From assembly GCF_019263585.2 (NCBI RefSeq), contig NZ_JADQDF010000001.1, forward strand, positions 6,578,501 through 6,642,500: 64,000 nt of DNA. The letters are read 5' to 3'. The translations under genes and the position numbers were made by a program. This stretch comes from Pseudonocardia oceani. GTDB taxonomy: Bacteria > Actinomycetota > Actinomycetes > Mycobacteriales > Pseudonocardiaceae. Each line of letters opens with the position of its first letter. The stretch's first letter is position 1. Positions 7,422 to 17,562 of the stretch are shown piece by piece. The notes under the pieces are model-generated. The model made no database searches, was not told where the DNA came from, and saw nothing but the letters and a program-made list of their open reading frames with translations.

Positions 7422-8694
7422 CCCGCACCACCATCTCCCGGTAGGCCGGGATCAGCACCCGCCGCGCCACCCGCCGCCGCACGACCCGCAGCGGCCGCTG
7501 CCCGTGCGCGTCCAGCACGGCGTCGAGCACCAGCCGCACCTGCGCCACGGCCAGCGGCATCCCCAGGCAGAAGTGCGGGCCCGCCCCGAACCACAGGCGG
7601 CGGAGCGCGGGCGGGTGCGGCCGGTCGGGGTCGAAACCGCCGTGTGCCCGCGCCGCTGACACCGTCGCGATGACGACCCGGTCCCCCGCCACCACGTCGA
7701 CCGTCCCGATCCGGGCCGGCGCCGCGACCCGGCGCAGCATCACCGGCGAGGGCACGGTGACCCTCAGCGCCTCCTCGACGCACGCGTCGACGCCCCCGCG
7801 GTCGGCCGCCAGCGCGTCCAGCAGCCCGGCGTCGTGCAGCAGCGCCACCAGCCGCGGGAGGAACGACACGACGGTCTCGGTGCCGGTCAGCGCGAACGCC
7901 GCCACCGCCCCCAGCGCCTCCCGCTCGCTCAGCCCGAGCTCACGCATCCGGCCGGGGACGGTGCCGGGGCCGCCCTCGCGGTAGGCGTCGGCAGCGGGTG
8001 CGGTGATCCGCGCCAGCGCCGCCCGGCCCCGCGCGGCCTGCCGCGGCGTCAGCTCCGGTCGGGCCAGGCGCACCATCCCCGTCACGGCGGTGGCCGCCGC
8101 GAACGCGGGCCCGGCAGCGTCGCGGGCGTCCAGCCCGACCAGCCCGGCGATCACCGCCCCGGCCGCCCGCTGCGCCACCGGCACCAGGTCGACGGCCTCC
8201 CCCGCCACGAGCCGGCCGCGCAGCTCCGCGCACGGCCCGGCCAGGACGCGTGAGCACAGCGCGGCCACCGCCGACGGCGTGAACAGGTCGGCCAGCGCCC
8301 GCCGCAGCGCCGCGTGCTCGGCCCCCTCCATGTTGAGCAGCACCGACGGCCCGACGACCGGAGTCCACAGCGCCGCGGGCGAGCCCGGCCCGGTCTTGGC
8401 GAACGAGGCGGTGTCGGTGAGCACGGCCCGGGCCAGCGCGGCGTCGCTCACGACCACCCCGACCCGCGGTACCCGCACCACCGGCCCGATCCGCGCCAAC
8501 GCCCGGACCAGCGGGTACGCCACCGGGTGCGCGCCGAGCTGCACGCGCCGCTCCCACGTCGCCGTCCCGCTCCCGGTCGCCGCCCCGCTCCCAGGCGCCG
8601 CCCCGGCCCCGGCACCGGCACCGGTCCCGGTCGTGAGCGGCAACCGTGCCCCCGACCACGATCGCCGCTCACGGGCGGCGAAGCCGCGAATCAC
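7414..8694 (-). CDS. Cytochrome P450
   Basis: 426 residues from GTG 8694. The heme-binding loop FGAGPHFCLGMPLA, with the cysteine ligand, is near the C-terminus. The I-helix sequence AFALTGTET carries the acid-threonine pair, and the K-helix ExxR occurs as EEALR. It is a heme monooxygenase needing external redox partners, none of which is encoded nearby. Residues 18-45 are an alanine/glycine/threonine-rich linker with repeated GTGCCG-type codons, longer than usual. The start overlaps the glycosyltransferase stop in a GTGA junction, so it is part of the same operon and probably oxidises the product or precursor of this pathway. Confidence 0.92.
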   Translation of the reverse strand: MIRGFAARERRSWSGARLPLTTGTGAGAGAGAAPGSGAATGSGTATWERRVQLGAHPVAYPLVRALARIGPVVRVPRVGVVVSDAALARAVLTDTASFAKTGPGSPAALWTPVVGPSVLLNMEGAEHAALRRALADLFTPSAVAALCSRVLAGPCAELRGRLVAGEAVDLVPVAQRAAGAVIAGLVGLDARDAAGPAFAAATAVTGMVRLARPELTPRQAARGRAALARITAPAADAYREGGPGTVPGRMRELGLSEREALGAVAAFALTGTETVVSFLPRLVALLHDAGLLDALAADRGGVDACVEEALRVTVPSPVMLRRVAAPARIGTVDVVAGDRVVIATVSAARAHGGFDPDRPHPPALRRLWFGAGPHFCLGMPLAVAQVRLVLDAVLDAHGQRPLRVVRRRVARRVLIPAYREMVVRGG

Positions 8695-9437
8695 CGGATG
8701 TCCACGTGCTCGGGCCGGTACCGGTGGTCGGCGTACCACCCCAGCGTCCGGACCAACCCCCATGCCCGCACCCGCCGGCTCGACCCCCGCACCACGACGT
8801 CGCGCCGCGCGCCGTAGCGGGCCGTCAGCGGGCGCACCGCGTTGACCAGCGCCCGGTCCTCGTGCACGTCCTGGATCCGTGTGCGCGGGAACCCGCCCGC
8901 CCGCTCGTACAGCTCGGCGGTGATCGCCGTGTTGCAGCCCGCCGACATCACGTAGGGCCCCAGCGCCCCGGCCACGCGGTTGCCCGGGCGGAACCGGCCG
9001 AACATCCCCGCCACCCCGACCGCCCCGACCAGCACCCCGCGCTGCCACGCCGGCAGCCCCTCGTCGCGCCGCGGGAGCAGCCGCCCGGCGACGAGGTCGA
9101 GCTCGGCGAACGCCGCCTTCACCCGCGCGGTCCAGTCGGGTGCGGGCAGGCAGTCGGCGTCGGTGCGGGCCAGGTGCGTCGCGCCCGCCGCGATCGCCCA
9201 CCGCATGCCCGTGTCGGCCGCCGCCCCCGTCCCGCGCTGCGGCTCGACCACCACCTCGACCGGCAGCGGGTGCGCCCGCACCACGTCGGCGGTGCCGTCG
9301 GTCGAGGCGTTGTCGACGACGACGAGCCGGAAGTCGCGGTCCTGCTGCGCGGCCAGCGCGTCGAGGGTCGCGCCGATGCCGGCGGCCTCGTCGAACGCGG
9401 GCACGACCACCCACAGGTTCACAGCCGGATCCTTCAC
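8691..9437 (-). CDS. Family 2 glycosyltransferase
   Basis: 248 residues from GTG 9437, overlapping the OleA-like gene by 4 bases. The N-terminus WVVVPAFDEAAGIGATL and VVVDNASTDGTADVV are the nucleotide-sugar-binding GT-A fold. ARTDADCLP holds the metal-binding DxD-like motif, and a later IQDVHEDRAL matches the ED acceptor/base region. One weakly hydrophobic stretch (WQRGVLVGAVGVAGMFG) may touch the membrane. It would transfer a sugar from a nucleotide donor; donor and acceptor are unknown. Its location between OleA-like and P450 genes suggests decoration of the pathway product or of a carrier lipid. Confidence 0.85.
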   Translation of the reverse strand: MKDPAVNLWVVVPAFDEAAGIGATLDALAAQQDRDFRLVVVDNASTDGTADVVRAHPLPVEVVVEPQRGTGAAADTGMRWAIAAGATHLARTDADCLPAPDWTARVKAAFAELDLVAGRLLPRRDEGLPAWQRGVLVGAVGVAGMFGRFRPGNRVAGALGPYVMSAGCNTAITAELYERAGGFPRTRIQDVHEDRALVNAVRPLTARYGARRDVVVRGSSRRVRAWGLVRTLGWYADHRYRPEHVDIR

Positions 9438-10441
9438 AGCCGCACCACCGTGATCCCCAGGCTCACGCCGCCCGCCAGCCCGACCAGCGCGACCAGGTCG
9501 CCCGGCCCGCACCGCCCGAGCTCGCGCGCGGTGACCAGCTGCAGCGGCAGGCTCGCCGAGGCGACGTTGCCGTGCTCGGCGACCGTGACGACCAGCTTCT
9601 CCGCGGGCACCCCGGCCCCGCGCGCGAACACCTCCAGGTAGGGCAGTGACACCTGGTGCACCGCGACGACCGCCATGTCGTCCCACGTCAGCCCCAGCCG
9701 CGCGAGCGTGTCGTCGAGGATCCCGGTGCCGACGGCCAGGAACGCCGCCTTGAGGCGCGCGGAGTCCATCGCGAAGTAGGTGTGCTCGACGTCCCGCGGG
9801 TGCAGCGACCCGCCCGCCGCCAGCGTGCCCGCCTCCCAGTGCCGCGAGTCGGCGGTGAACCCCGAGCCCAGGATCCCCGTGTCCGCGTCGCCCGGGACGA
9901 GCAGCACTGCGGCGCCCGCGTCCGACAGCGTGTAGCCGGGGAAGGCGCGCAGGAAGTCGCGGATCCCGTCGACGTCCCACCGCACGGCCCGCGACGGCGT
10001 CTCCCCGCTCACCACGAGCACGCGGCCGTAGCGCCCGGTCGCGATGAGGGCGTCGGCGACCTCCATGCCGTTGAGCACGCTGTTGCAGGCGTTCTTGACG
10101 TCCATCACCGGGCACGACAGCTCCAGCTTCGCCGCCACGATGTGCGCCGTCGCGGGCTCGACCATGTCCTGGCTGGCCGAGGCGAAGAGCAGGAGGTCGA
10201 CGTCGTCGGCGGCCGTCCCGGTGGCCGCCAGCAGCTTGCGCGCCGCGGCGACGGCCAGGTCGGACGCCTGCTCGTGCTCGCCTGCCACGTGCCGCGCGGT
10301 GATCCCGGTGAGCCGGTGCACCATCCCCGCCGGCGGCGACCACCCCGACGCCCCGATCCGCGCCTCGACCTCCGCGGTGCCGACCCGGTGCCCGGGGAGG
10401 TGCACCTCCACGCCCGCGATCCGCGCGCCCACGACCACCAC
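9434..10441 (-). CDS. Beta-ketoacyl-ACP synthase III-like thiolase, OleA-like
   Basis: 335 residues. Thiolase-fold condensing enzyme with nucleophile cysteine in KNACNS (about residue 119), a histidine in VHQVSLPY and an asparagine in EHGNVASASLP, giving the Cys-His-Asn set. FabH would start fatty acid synthesis, while OleA joins two acyl-CoAs head to head into a beta-keto acid. I favour the OleA role because the next genes in the operon are OleC-like and OleD-like; sequence motifs alone do not separate the two. A glutamate near residue 95 may correspond to the OleA general base. The start is one of several consecutive GTG codons at 10441. The 147-base gap to the divergent lipoprotein gene holds an iron box. 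Confidence 0.82.
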   Translation of the reverse strand: MVVVGARIAGVEVHLPGHRVGTAEVEARIGASGWSPPAGMVHRLTGITARHVAGEHEQASDLAVAAARKLLAATGTAADDVDLLLFASASQDMVEPATAHIVAAKLELSCPVMDVKNACNSVLNGMEVADALIATGRYGRVLVVSGETPSRAVRWDVDGIRDFLRAFPGYTLSDAGAAVLLVPGDADTGILGSGFTADSRHWEAGTLAAGGSLHPRDVEHTYFAMDSARLKAAFLAVGTGILDDTLARLGLTWDDMAVVAVHQVSLPYLEVFARGAGVPAEKLVVTVAEHGNVASASLPLQLVTARELGRCGPGDLVALVGLAGGVSLGITVVRL

Positions 10442-10540
10442 CTCCGACCGGTCCCGACGGCCGGGACGAGCAGAACCCTAGAAGGCGCCGCACCGCCGCC
10501 ACGACCGTGCGATCACGGATCACGTCCGGCACGGCCGATT

Positions 10541-10559
10541 CGGTGAGGCTAACCTCTCC
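10541..10559 (+). promoter_or_regulatory. DtxR/IdeR-type iron box upstream of the siderophore-binding lipoprotein gene
   Basis: The sequence GTGAGGCTAACCTCT contains a GAGG-CTAA-CCTC dyad and the GGCTAACCT half of the actinobacterial iron-box consensus. It ends about 30 bases before the ATG at 10589, a normal place for repressor overlap with a promoter. It also lies between divergent genes, so it could affect the OleA-like operon too. Confidence 0.6.
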
Positions 10560-10588
10560 CCGACCCTGCACCCGCACGAAGGACCTCC

Positions 10589-11548
10589 ATGTCCCACCGC
10601 TCCCTGCTCGCCCGCGCCGTCGCGACCCTCGCCGTCGGCGCGGCCGTCCTGGCCGGCTGCGCCTCCCCGGCCGAGACCCCCGCGCCCGCCACCCCCGCCG
10701 CGGGCGGCGCCTATCCGGTCACGATCCCGAACGCCTACGGCGAGGCGACGATCCCGGCCGAGCCGGCGCGCGTCGTCGCCGTCGGGTTCAACGAGGCCGA
10801 CTTCCTGCTCGCACTGGGCGTCGTCCCGGTCGGCGTGCGCGACTTCATCGGCGAGTACGACGAGACCGCCCGCCCGTGGGCGCAGGAGGCGCTGGCCGGC
10901 GCGCAGCCCGCCGACGTCGGCGGTACGGAGATCAACGTGGAGGCGGTCGCCGCGCTGGAGCCCGACCTGATCATGGGCGTCTACTCGTTCATGGACCGGG
11001 CGACCTACGACGCCCTGAGCGCCATCGCCCCCACCGTCGGCCCGGTCTCGGCCGACGGCACCGTCGGCTGGGAGGAGCAGACCCGCATCACCGGCACGGC
11101 GCTCGGGCGCGAGGACCGGGCGGCCGACGCCATCGCCACCGTCGAGCAGGCCTTCGCCGACGCGCGCGCCGCGAACCCCGGCTTCGCGGGCCGCAACGTC
11201 ACCATCGACCTGCCCGTCGACGGGGTGCCCTATCTCCTCGGCGCCGACGACCTGCGCTCCTCGGTCTTCACCGGCGTCGGCCTGACCGTCCCGGAGACGA
11301 CCACCGAGCTGGGCCCGGAGACCATCGGGCAGCTCGACAGCGACGCGCTGATCGTCCTGGGCGCCACCGCCGAGGACATGGCCGGCGACCCCCTGTTCCA
11401 GAGCCTGCCCGTGGTCCAGGAGGGGCGCACGCTCTTCACCGGCGGCTACGACGAGGACTTCAACGGCGCCATCGGCTTCGGCAGCCCGCTGAGCCTGCCC
11501 TACGCCGTCGAGCTCATCACCCCGCAGCTCGCGGCCGTACTGGGCTGA
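10589..11548 (+). CDS. Iron-siderophore ABC transporter substrate-binding lipoprotein
   Basis: 319 residues. The N-terminus is a lipoprotein signal with lipobox LAGC, placing the mature protein on the outer face of the membrane. The rest matches the FecB/FhuD periplasmic-binding family (TroA fold): GEATIPAEPARVVAVGFNEADFLLALGVVPVGV and INVEAVAALEPDLIM are characteristic. It would deliver a ferric siderophore to an ABC importer. No permease or ATPase gene is adjacent, so it works with components encoded elsewhere. GAAGGA precedes the ATG, and an iron box lies just upstream, predicting induction at low iron. Confidence 0.9.
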   Translation: MSHRSLLARAVATLAVGAAVLAGCASPAETPAPATPAAGGAYPVTIPNAYGEATIPAEPARVVAVGFNEADFLLALGVVPVGVRDFIGEYDETARPWAQEALAGAQPADVGGTEINVEAVAALEPDLIMGVYSFMDRATYDALSAIAPTVGPVSADGTVGWEEQTRITGTALGREDRAADAIATVEQAFADARAANPGFAGRNVTIDLPVDGVPYLLGADDLRSSVFTGVGLTVPETTTELGPETIGQLDSDALIVLGATAEDMAGDPLFQSLPVVQEGRTLFTGGYDEDFNGAIGFGSPLSLPYAVELITPQLAAVLG

Positions 11549-11565
11549 GCCCGGACCGTGACCCG

Positions 11566-11579
11566 CGACCCGTGGGTCG
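11566..11579. promoter_or_regulatory. Short inverted repeat before the AIM24 operon
   Basis: CGACCC-GT-GGGTCG has perfect 6-base arms around a 2-base centre and ends 18 bases before the GTG start at 11598. It could be an operator for the three-gene AIM24 operon or part of a weak terminator for the lipoprotein gene, which stops at 11548. Sequence does not decide. Confidence 0.3.
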
Positions 11580-11597
11580 TGTGCCAGGATCCCCGCC

Positions 11598-12221
11598 GTG
11601 CAGGGATTCCGACTCAACGGGTCGCGGGTGCTCGAGATCGACCTGGCGGGCGACGCCGTGCGCGCCTCCACCGGATCGATGATCGCCTACACCGGCGACG
11701 TGACGTTCAAGAACGCCGGCATGGGCGGCGGCGACGGCCTGATGGCGGGCCTCAAGCGCCGCGCCGCGGGCGAGTCCGTCGCGCTCATGCACTGCACGGG
11801 GCACGGCACCGTGTGGTTCGCGAAGGACGCGATGGAGGTGCTGATCGTCGAGCTGAACGGCGACACCCTGCGCGTCGAGTCCGAGCAGCTGCTCGCCCTG
11901 TCGGACAAGCTCAAGACCGACGTCGCCTTCGCCGGGGTGCGCGGCGCGTCGTCCGGGCAGGGCCTGTTCACGACCACCGTCACCGGCTACGGGACGGTCG
12001 CGCTGCTGTCCGCGGGCGGGCCGCCGATCGCGCTGGAGGTCTCGCCCCAGTTCCCGCTGGTCGTCGACCCCGACGCGTTCGTCGCGAGCCAGGGACAGCT
12101 CAACCAGTCGTTCGTCACCGACGTGTCGTGGCGCAACCTCATCGGCGAGAGCTCCGGGGAGGCGTTCTCCCTGCGCTTCGACGGCAGCGGCGTCGTGTAC
12201 ATCCAGCCCGAAGAGCGCTGA
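11598..12221 (+). CDS. AIM24 family protein, first of three
   Basis: 207 residues, one AIM24 (DUF124) beta-roll domain related to the TraT/mitochondrial AIM24 fold. Visible family features are SMIAYTGDVTFKN near the start, GHGTVWFAKD, SSGQGLFTTTVTGYGTVALLS, and a terminal GSGVVYIQPEE. The molecular role of AIM24 proteins in bacteria is not established. GTG start. The two following genes encode diverged copies of the same family. Confidence 0.85.
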   Translation: MQGFRLNGSRVLEIDLAGDAVRASTGSMIAYTGDVTFKNAGMGGGDGLMAGLKRRAAGESVALMHCTGHGTVWFAKDAMEVLIVELNGDTLRVESEQLLALSDKLKTDVAFAGVRGASSGQGLFTTTVTGYGTVALLSAGGPPIALEVSPQFPLVVDPDAFVASQGQLNQSFVTDVSWRNLIGESSGEAFSLRFDGSGVVYIQPEER

Positions 12222-12232
12222 GGAGGACGGCC

Positions 12233-12880
12233 GTGCCCTTCGAGCAGGTCAACAGCAAGGTCATCTCGGTCGCCGTCACGCACGGCCGGGAGGTGCTCGC
12301 GCGCAAGGGCGCGATGCTCGCCTACACCGGCGACGTCCACTTCTCCCCCGTCCACATGGGCCCGGGCGGCGCGGGCGGGATGGTCGGGCGGATGGTGTCC
12401 GGCGAGCAGGTCGCGATGATGGTCGCGCAGGGCAACGGCACCGTGCACTACGGCTACCGCGGCCTCTACGTCACGATCATCGAGCTCGACGGATCCGGTC
12501 CGCTCTCGGTCGAGGCCGACCGGCTGGTCGCGCACGACGCGGCGCTGCAGTCGACGGTCGTATTCCTCGGCTCGCAGGGCGGCATCCGCGGCGCGGTGCG
12601 CGGCGCGGTCTCCGGCCAGGGCCTGTTCACGACGCAGCTGCACGGCTACGGCACCGCGGCGGTCCTGAGCCACGGCGGCACGATCGCGATCCCGGTCGGC
12701 GGGCGCCCGGTGGCCGTCGACCCGCAGGCCTACGTCGCCCACATCGGGCAGGTGAACGTCGACATCGCCGCCTCGGTCGGCTGGCGCGACGCCGTCGGCC
12801 GCGGCTCGGGCGAGGCCGTGCAGCTCAGGTGCACGGGTCAGGGAACCGTCTACGTCCAGGCATCGGAGCAGAAGCTGTGA
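12233..12880 (+). CDS. AIM24 family protein, second of three
   Basis: 215 residues from GTG 12233, chosen because GAGGAGG sits 6-8 bases upstream, directly after the preceding stop. It shares with the first copy the segments GAMLAYTGDVHF, GNGTVHYGYRG, SGQGLFTTQLHGYGTAAVLS and GQGTVYVQASE. A glycine-rich insertion (GPGGAGGMVG) follows the first strand. It lies 11 bases after the first gene and overlaps the third by 4 bases (GTGA), so the three are surely one operon. No membrane segment. Confidence 0.85.
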   Translation: MPFEQVNSKVISVAVTHGREVLARKGAMLAYTGDVHFSPVHMGPGGAGGMVGRMVSGEQVAMMVAQGNGTVHYGYRGLYVTIIELDGSGPLSVEADRLVAHDAALQSTVVFLGSQGGIRGAVRGAVSGQGLFTTQLHGYGTAAVLSHGGTIAIPVGGRPVAVDPQAYVAHIGQVNVDIAASVGWRDAVGRGSGEAVQLRCTGQGTVYVQASEQKL

Positions 12881-13653
12881 GCAACCCTGCTGGGATCCCC
12901 CTCAACCCGCAGACCCTGCCCGACAACGACAACATCCCCGGCAACCACTACGCCTACTGCGTGCGCCTGGACGGGCAGCTGTTCATGCAGACCGGGCGCA
13001 TGATCGCCTACTACCCCGCCCCGCACAGCCAGGGCATCCGGTTCGAGCCGCTCACCGGCGCGAGCCTCGGCGGGATGGTCGCCACCCGGTTCTCCGCCCC
13101 GCTCTACACCCGCGACTGGGTCGTGGCGACCGGCGCCGGGCACCTGATCCTGGGCGACCGCGGCTACGACATCAACAGCTACGACCTCGACGACGGCAAC
13201 CTCACGCTGCGCGCGGCCAACCTGCTCGCCTTCGACTCGACCCTGGAGCTCAAGCAGTCGATCGTCCCCGGGTTCCTGACGCTCATCGGCACCGGCAAGT
13301 TCCTCGCGTCCAGCTCCGGGCCGGTGATCTTCGCCGAGCCGCCGATCCGGGTCGACCCCGAGGCGCTCGTCGGCTGGGCCGACTGCCCCTCCCCCAGCCA
13401 CCATTACGACGCCGGCTGGATGACCGGGTTCCTGCAGGGCGCGCTGGGGATGCTGGGCGTGCAGTCCGGCGAGGAGCGCCAGTTCGACTTCACCGGCGCC
13501 GGCACCGTCCTCATCCAGTCCAGCGAGAACTCCATGGGCGACCCGCACCTGCTGCGCCAGCTCGAGGGCCAGGTCGGCACGCTCGGCGTGCCCGGCCTGC
13601 AGCGGATGCAGCAGGTGGTGGCGCAGCGGCTGGCGGCCGAGCAGCAGCGGTAG
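12877..13653 (+). CDS. AIM24 family protein, third of three
   Basis: 258 residues from GTG 12877. The most diverged copy: RMIAYYPAPHSQ, GAGHLILGDRGYDIN and GAGTVLIQSSEN align with the other two, but there is an added N-terminal segment and a C-terminal helical tail of about 45 residues rich in Gln, Leu and Arg. These tails may mediate assembly with the other two proteins. It ends 9 bases before the convergent amylosucrase-like gene with no hairpin between. Confidence 0.83.
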   Translation: MSNPAGIPLNPQTLPDNDNIPGNHYAYCVRLDGQLFMQTGRMIAYYPAPHSQGIRFEPLTGASLGGMVATRFSAPLYTRDWVVATGAGHLILGDRGYDINSYDLDDGNLTLRAANLLAFDSTLELKQSIVPGFLTLIGTGKFLASSSGPVIFAEPPIRVDPEALVGWADCPSPSHHYDAGWMTGFLQGALGMLGVQSGEERQFDFTGAGTVLIQSSENSMGDPHLLRQLEGQVGTLGVPGLQRMQQVVAQRLAAEQQR

Positions 13654-13662
13654 CCGTCTCCT

Positions 13663-15633
<1,971 letters not shown>

Positions 15634-15678
15634 CGGCACATCCTGCCGCACCCGCGAGGGCGACGCCGGGGCCGCCGG

Positions 15679-16512
15679 TCAGGCGTCGACGCCGACCGTG
15701 AGGGTCGCCGCGAGGCCCGTCGTGAGGTCGCCGGTGACGGTCGCGAGCTGCGAGGCGTAGCCGTCGGAGAAGACCATGTCGCGCTCCAGCGAGGTGCGGG
15801 CCAGGTTGCGGACGCTGGCGGAGTAGCCGTCGGTGGCGTACACGGCCTCGCAGACGTCCTGGGGCAGGGCGAGCTGGGAGGTGACGGTGGCGTTGTCGGG
15901 CGTCGTGGCCGCGGCGAGGTCGGGGTAGACCTCGAAGTGGGCGTGCGGCCAGCGTCCCGAGTAGGCGGCCGGGAAGATCGTCGTGAAGGTGAGGCGGCCG
16001 TTCGCGTCGGCCTCCTGGACCCCGCGCAGGTAGTTCTGGTCGGCGACGTCGTAGAGCGAGTACCGCCCGTCGCGGTCGCAGTGCCAGAGGTAGACGGTGG
16101 CGCCGGGGAGCGCGGCGCCGGACGCGGCGTCGACCATCGTCAGGGTGATCGTCAGCGGCACGCCCGGCGCGGTGCCCGACAGGGAGCCGAAGCTCGACCG
16201 GATGTCGCCGCGCACGACGCCGCTCTCGGTGAGGACGTTCGGGCCGTTGGAGCCGTCGCCCGGGTAGGGGCCCGCGGTCTCCTCGGGGATCTCGCCGGTG
16301 GTGGTTCCGGTCGCGGTGGTCGCGCCGGTCGTGGTGCCGGTCGCGGCCGCGGCGCACCCGGCCAGGGTGAGCGCGCCCGCCCCGGTGAGCAGGCCGAGCA
16401 GGCGGCGGCGGCTCACGAGGCGGGGCAGGTCGTGGGCGAGGCCGAGGTCGTGCTCGTGGCCGTGCTCGTGGCCGTGCTCGTGGTCGCCGTCGTGGTCGTG
16501 GTGGTCGCTCAT
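15679..16512 (-). CDS. Exported intradiol ring-cleavage dioxygenase with His-rich N-terminus
   Basis: 277 residues. The core resembles the catechol/protocatechuate dioxygenase beta fold: PLTITLTMVDAASGAALPGATVYLWHCDRDGRYSLYD and GRWPHAHFEVY supply the tyrosine and histidine ligands of non-heme Fe(III). Unlike cytoplasmic enzymes it has SRRRLLGLLTGAGALTLAGC, a Tat-like twin-arginine signal with a lipobox, so it is probably an exported lipoprotein. The first 22 residues are rich in His, Asp and Glu (HDHDGDHEHGHEHGHEHD) and could bind metal. A Thr/Gly-rich linker follows the lipobox. Substrate unknown; similar exported proteins are often annotated only by fold. Confidence 0.85.
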   Translation of the reverse strand: MSDHHDHDGDHEHGHEHGHEHDLGLAHDLPRLVSRRRLLGLLTGAGALTLAGCAAAATGTTTGATTATGTTTGEIPEETAGPYPGDGSNGPNVLTESGVVRGDIRSSFGSLSGTAPGVPLTITLTMVDAASGAALPGATVYLWHCDRDGRYSLYDVADQNYLRGVQEADANGRLTFTTIFPAAYSGRWPHAHFEVYPDLAAATTPDNATVTSQLALPQDVCEAVYATDGYSASVRNLARTSLERDMVFSDGYASQLATVTGDLTTGLAATLTVGVDA

Positions 16513-16594
16513 GGGACCCACCCTGTCGCTCCTTCCTGTGCGTGGTCTGTGCGCCTGCTGTGCTGACTCCCAGCAGCGTCCTAGGGTGCGCCCC

Positions 16595-17497
16595 GTGGAC
16601 ATCGACGAGCTGGCCGACGCGCTGTACTCCGCGCCGCCCGCCGACTTCGTCGCCACCCGCGACGAGGCCGTGAAGGCGGCCCGCGAGCGCGGCGACAAGG
16701 AGTTCGCGACGGCCGCCGCGCGGCTGCGCCGGCCCACCCGGGCGGCGTGGCTCGCCAACCTGCTGGCCCGCCGCCGGCGCGAGCAGCTCGACGGGCTGCT
16801 CGGCCTGGCCGGGAGCCTCGCCGACGCCCAGCGGACCCTCGACGGCCCGGCCCTGCGGACCCTGTCGACGCGCCGCCGCCAGCTCGTCTCGGCGATGGCG
16901 CGGGAGGCGGGGCGGCTCGCGCGGGAGGCGCACGAGTCCGTCAACGACTCCCTGCTGCGCGAGCTCGGCGACATCCTGGAGGCGGCGCTGGCCGACCCGG
17001 TCGTCGCGGACGAGGTCCGCTCCGGGCGCCTGACGCGCACGATCAGCTACTCCGGATTCGGGCCCGAGTCCGACCCCGGCGCCGTGGCGGCGCGGGTGGC
17101 CGCCGCTCCGCCGCCCGCCCCGCCGGCCGATCCGACCGAGGACGAGGACGCGGAACCGGCCGAGGACCCCGCGGAGGTCGCCCGGCGCGAGCGCGAGCGG
17201 GAGGAGCGCCGCCGCGACCTCGCCGACGCCGAGGAGCTCGAGGCCGCCACCCGCGAGCGGCGCGACGCAGCGGAGGCCGAGCACGAGCGGGCGGCGCAGG
17301 AGCACGAGCAGGCTCGGGAGCGGGTCGCCGCGCTCACCACGGAGCTCGAGGCCGCCCAGCGCCACGAGCGCGAGTCCGCCACGCGGAACCGGGAGGCCGC
17401 GCAGGACGCCCGGGCCGCCGCCCGCGAGGCCGGCACGGCCGCGACCCGCACGGCCCGCGCGCGGGCGCGGCTGGACGACACGGAGAGCGGTGGCTGA
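16595..17497 (+). CDS. Conserved coiled-coil protein of unknown function
   Basis: 300 residues from GTG 16595 (GTG 16586 is an alternative). The first 120 residues include FVATRDEAVKAAR and RPTRAAWLANLLAR, a conserved-looking helical module seen in actinobacterial proteins of unknown function. Then comes a Pro/Ala/Asp-rich linker, and from about residue 185 a long Arg/Glu/Ala-rich coiled coil with heptad-like spacing. No signal peptide or membrane helix. It runs in the same direction as the ferritin-like gene, 65 bases upstream of it. I do not assign a function. Confidence 0.75.
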   Translation: MDIDELADALYSAPPADFVATRDEAVKAARERGDKEFATAAARLRRPTRAAWLANLLARRRREQLDGLLGLAGSLADAQRTLDGPALRTLSTRRRQLVSAMAREAGRLAREAHESVNDSLLRELGDILEAALADPVVADEVRSGRLTRTISYSGFGPESDPGAVAARVAAAPPPAPPADPTEDEDAEPAEDPAEVARREREREERRRDLADAEELEAATRERRDAAEAEHERAAQEHEQARERVAALTTELEAAQRHERESATRNREAAQDARAAAREAGTAATRTARARARLDDTESGG

Positions 17498-17562
17498 CCA
17501 GTGAGTACGGACACACGGTCGGTGACGGATGAGCCCCCGGGAGGCGTGGGTACTCCGTTGTC

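Noticed and set aside
9434..10441. Calling the thiolase FabH
   Set aside because: Possible by motif, but its operon with OleC-like and OleD-like genes favours OleA; left as OleA-like rather than FabH.
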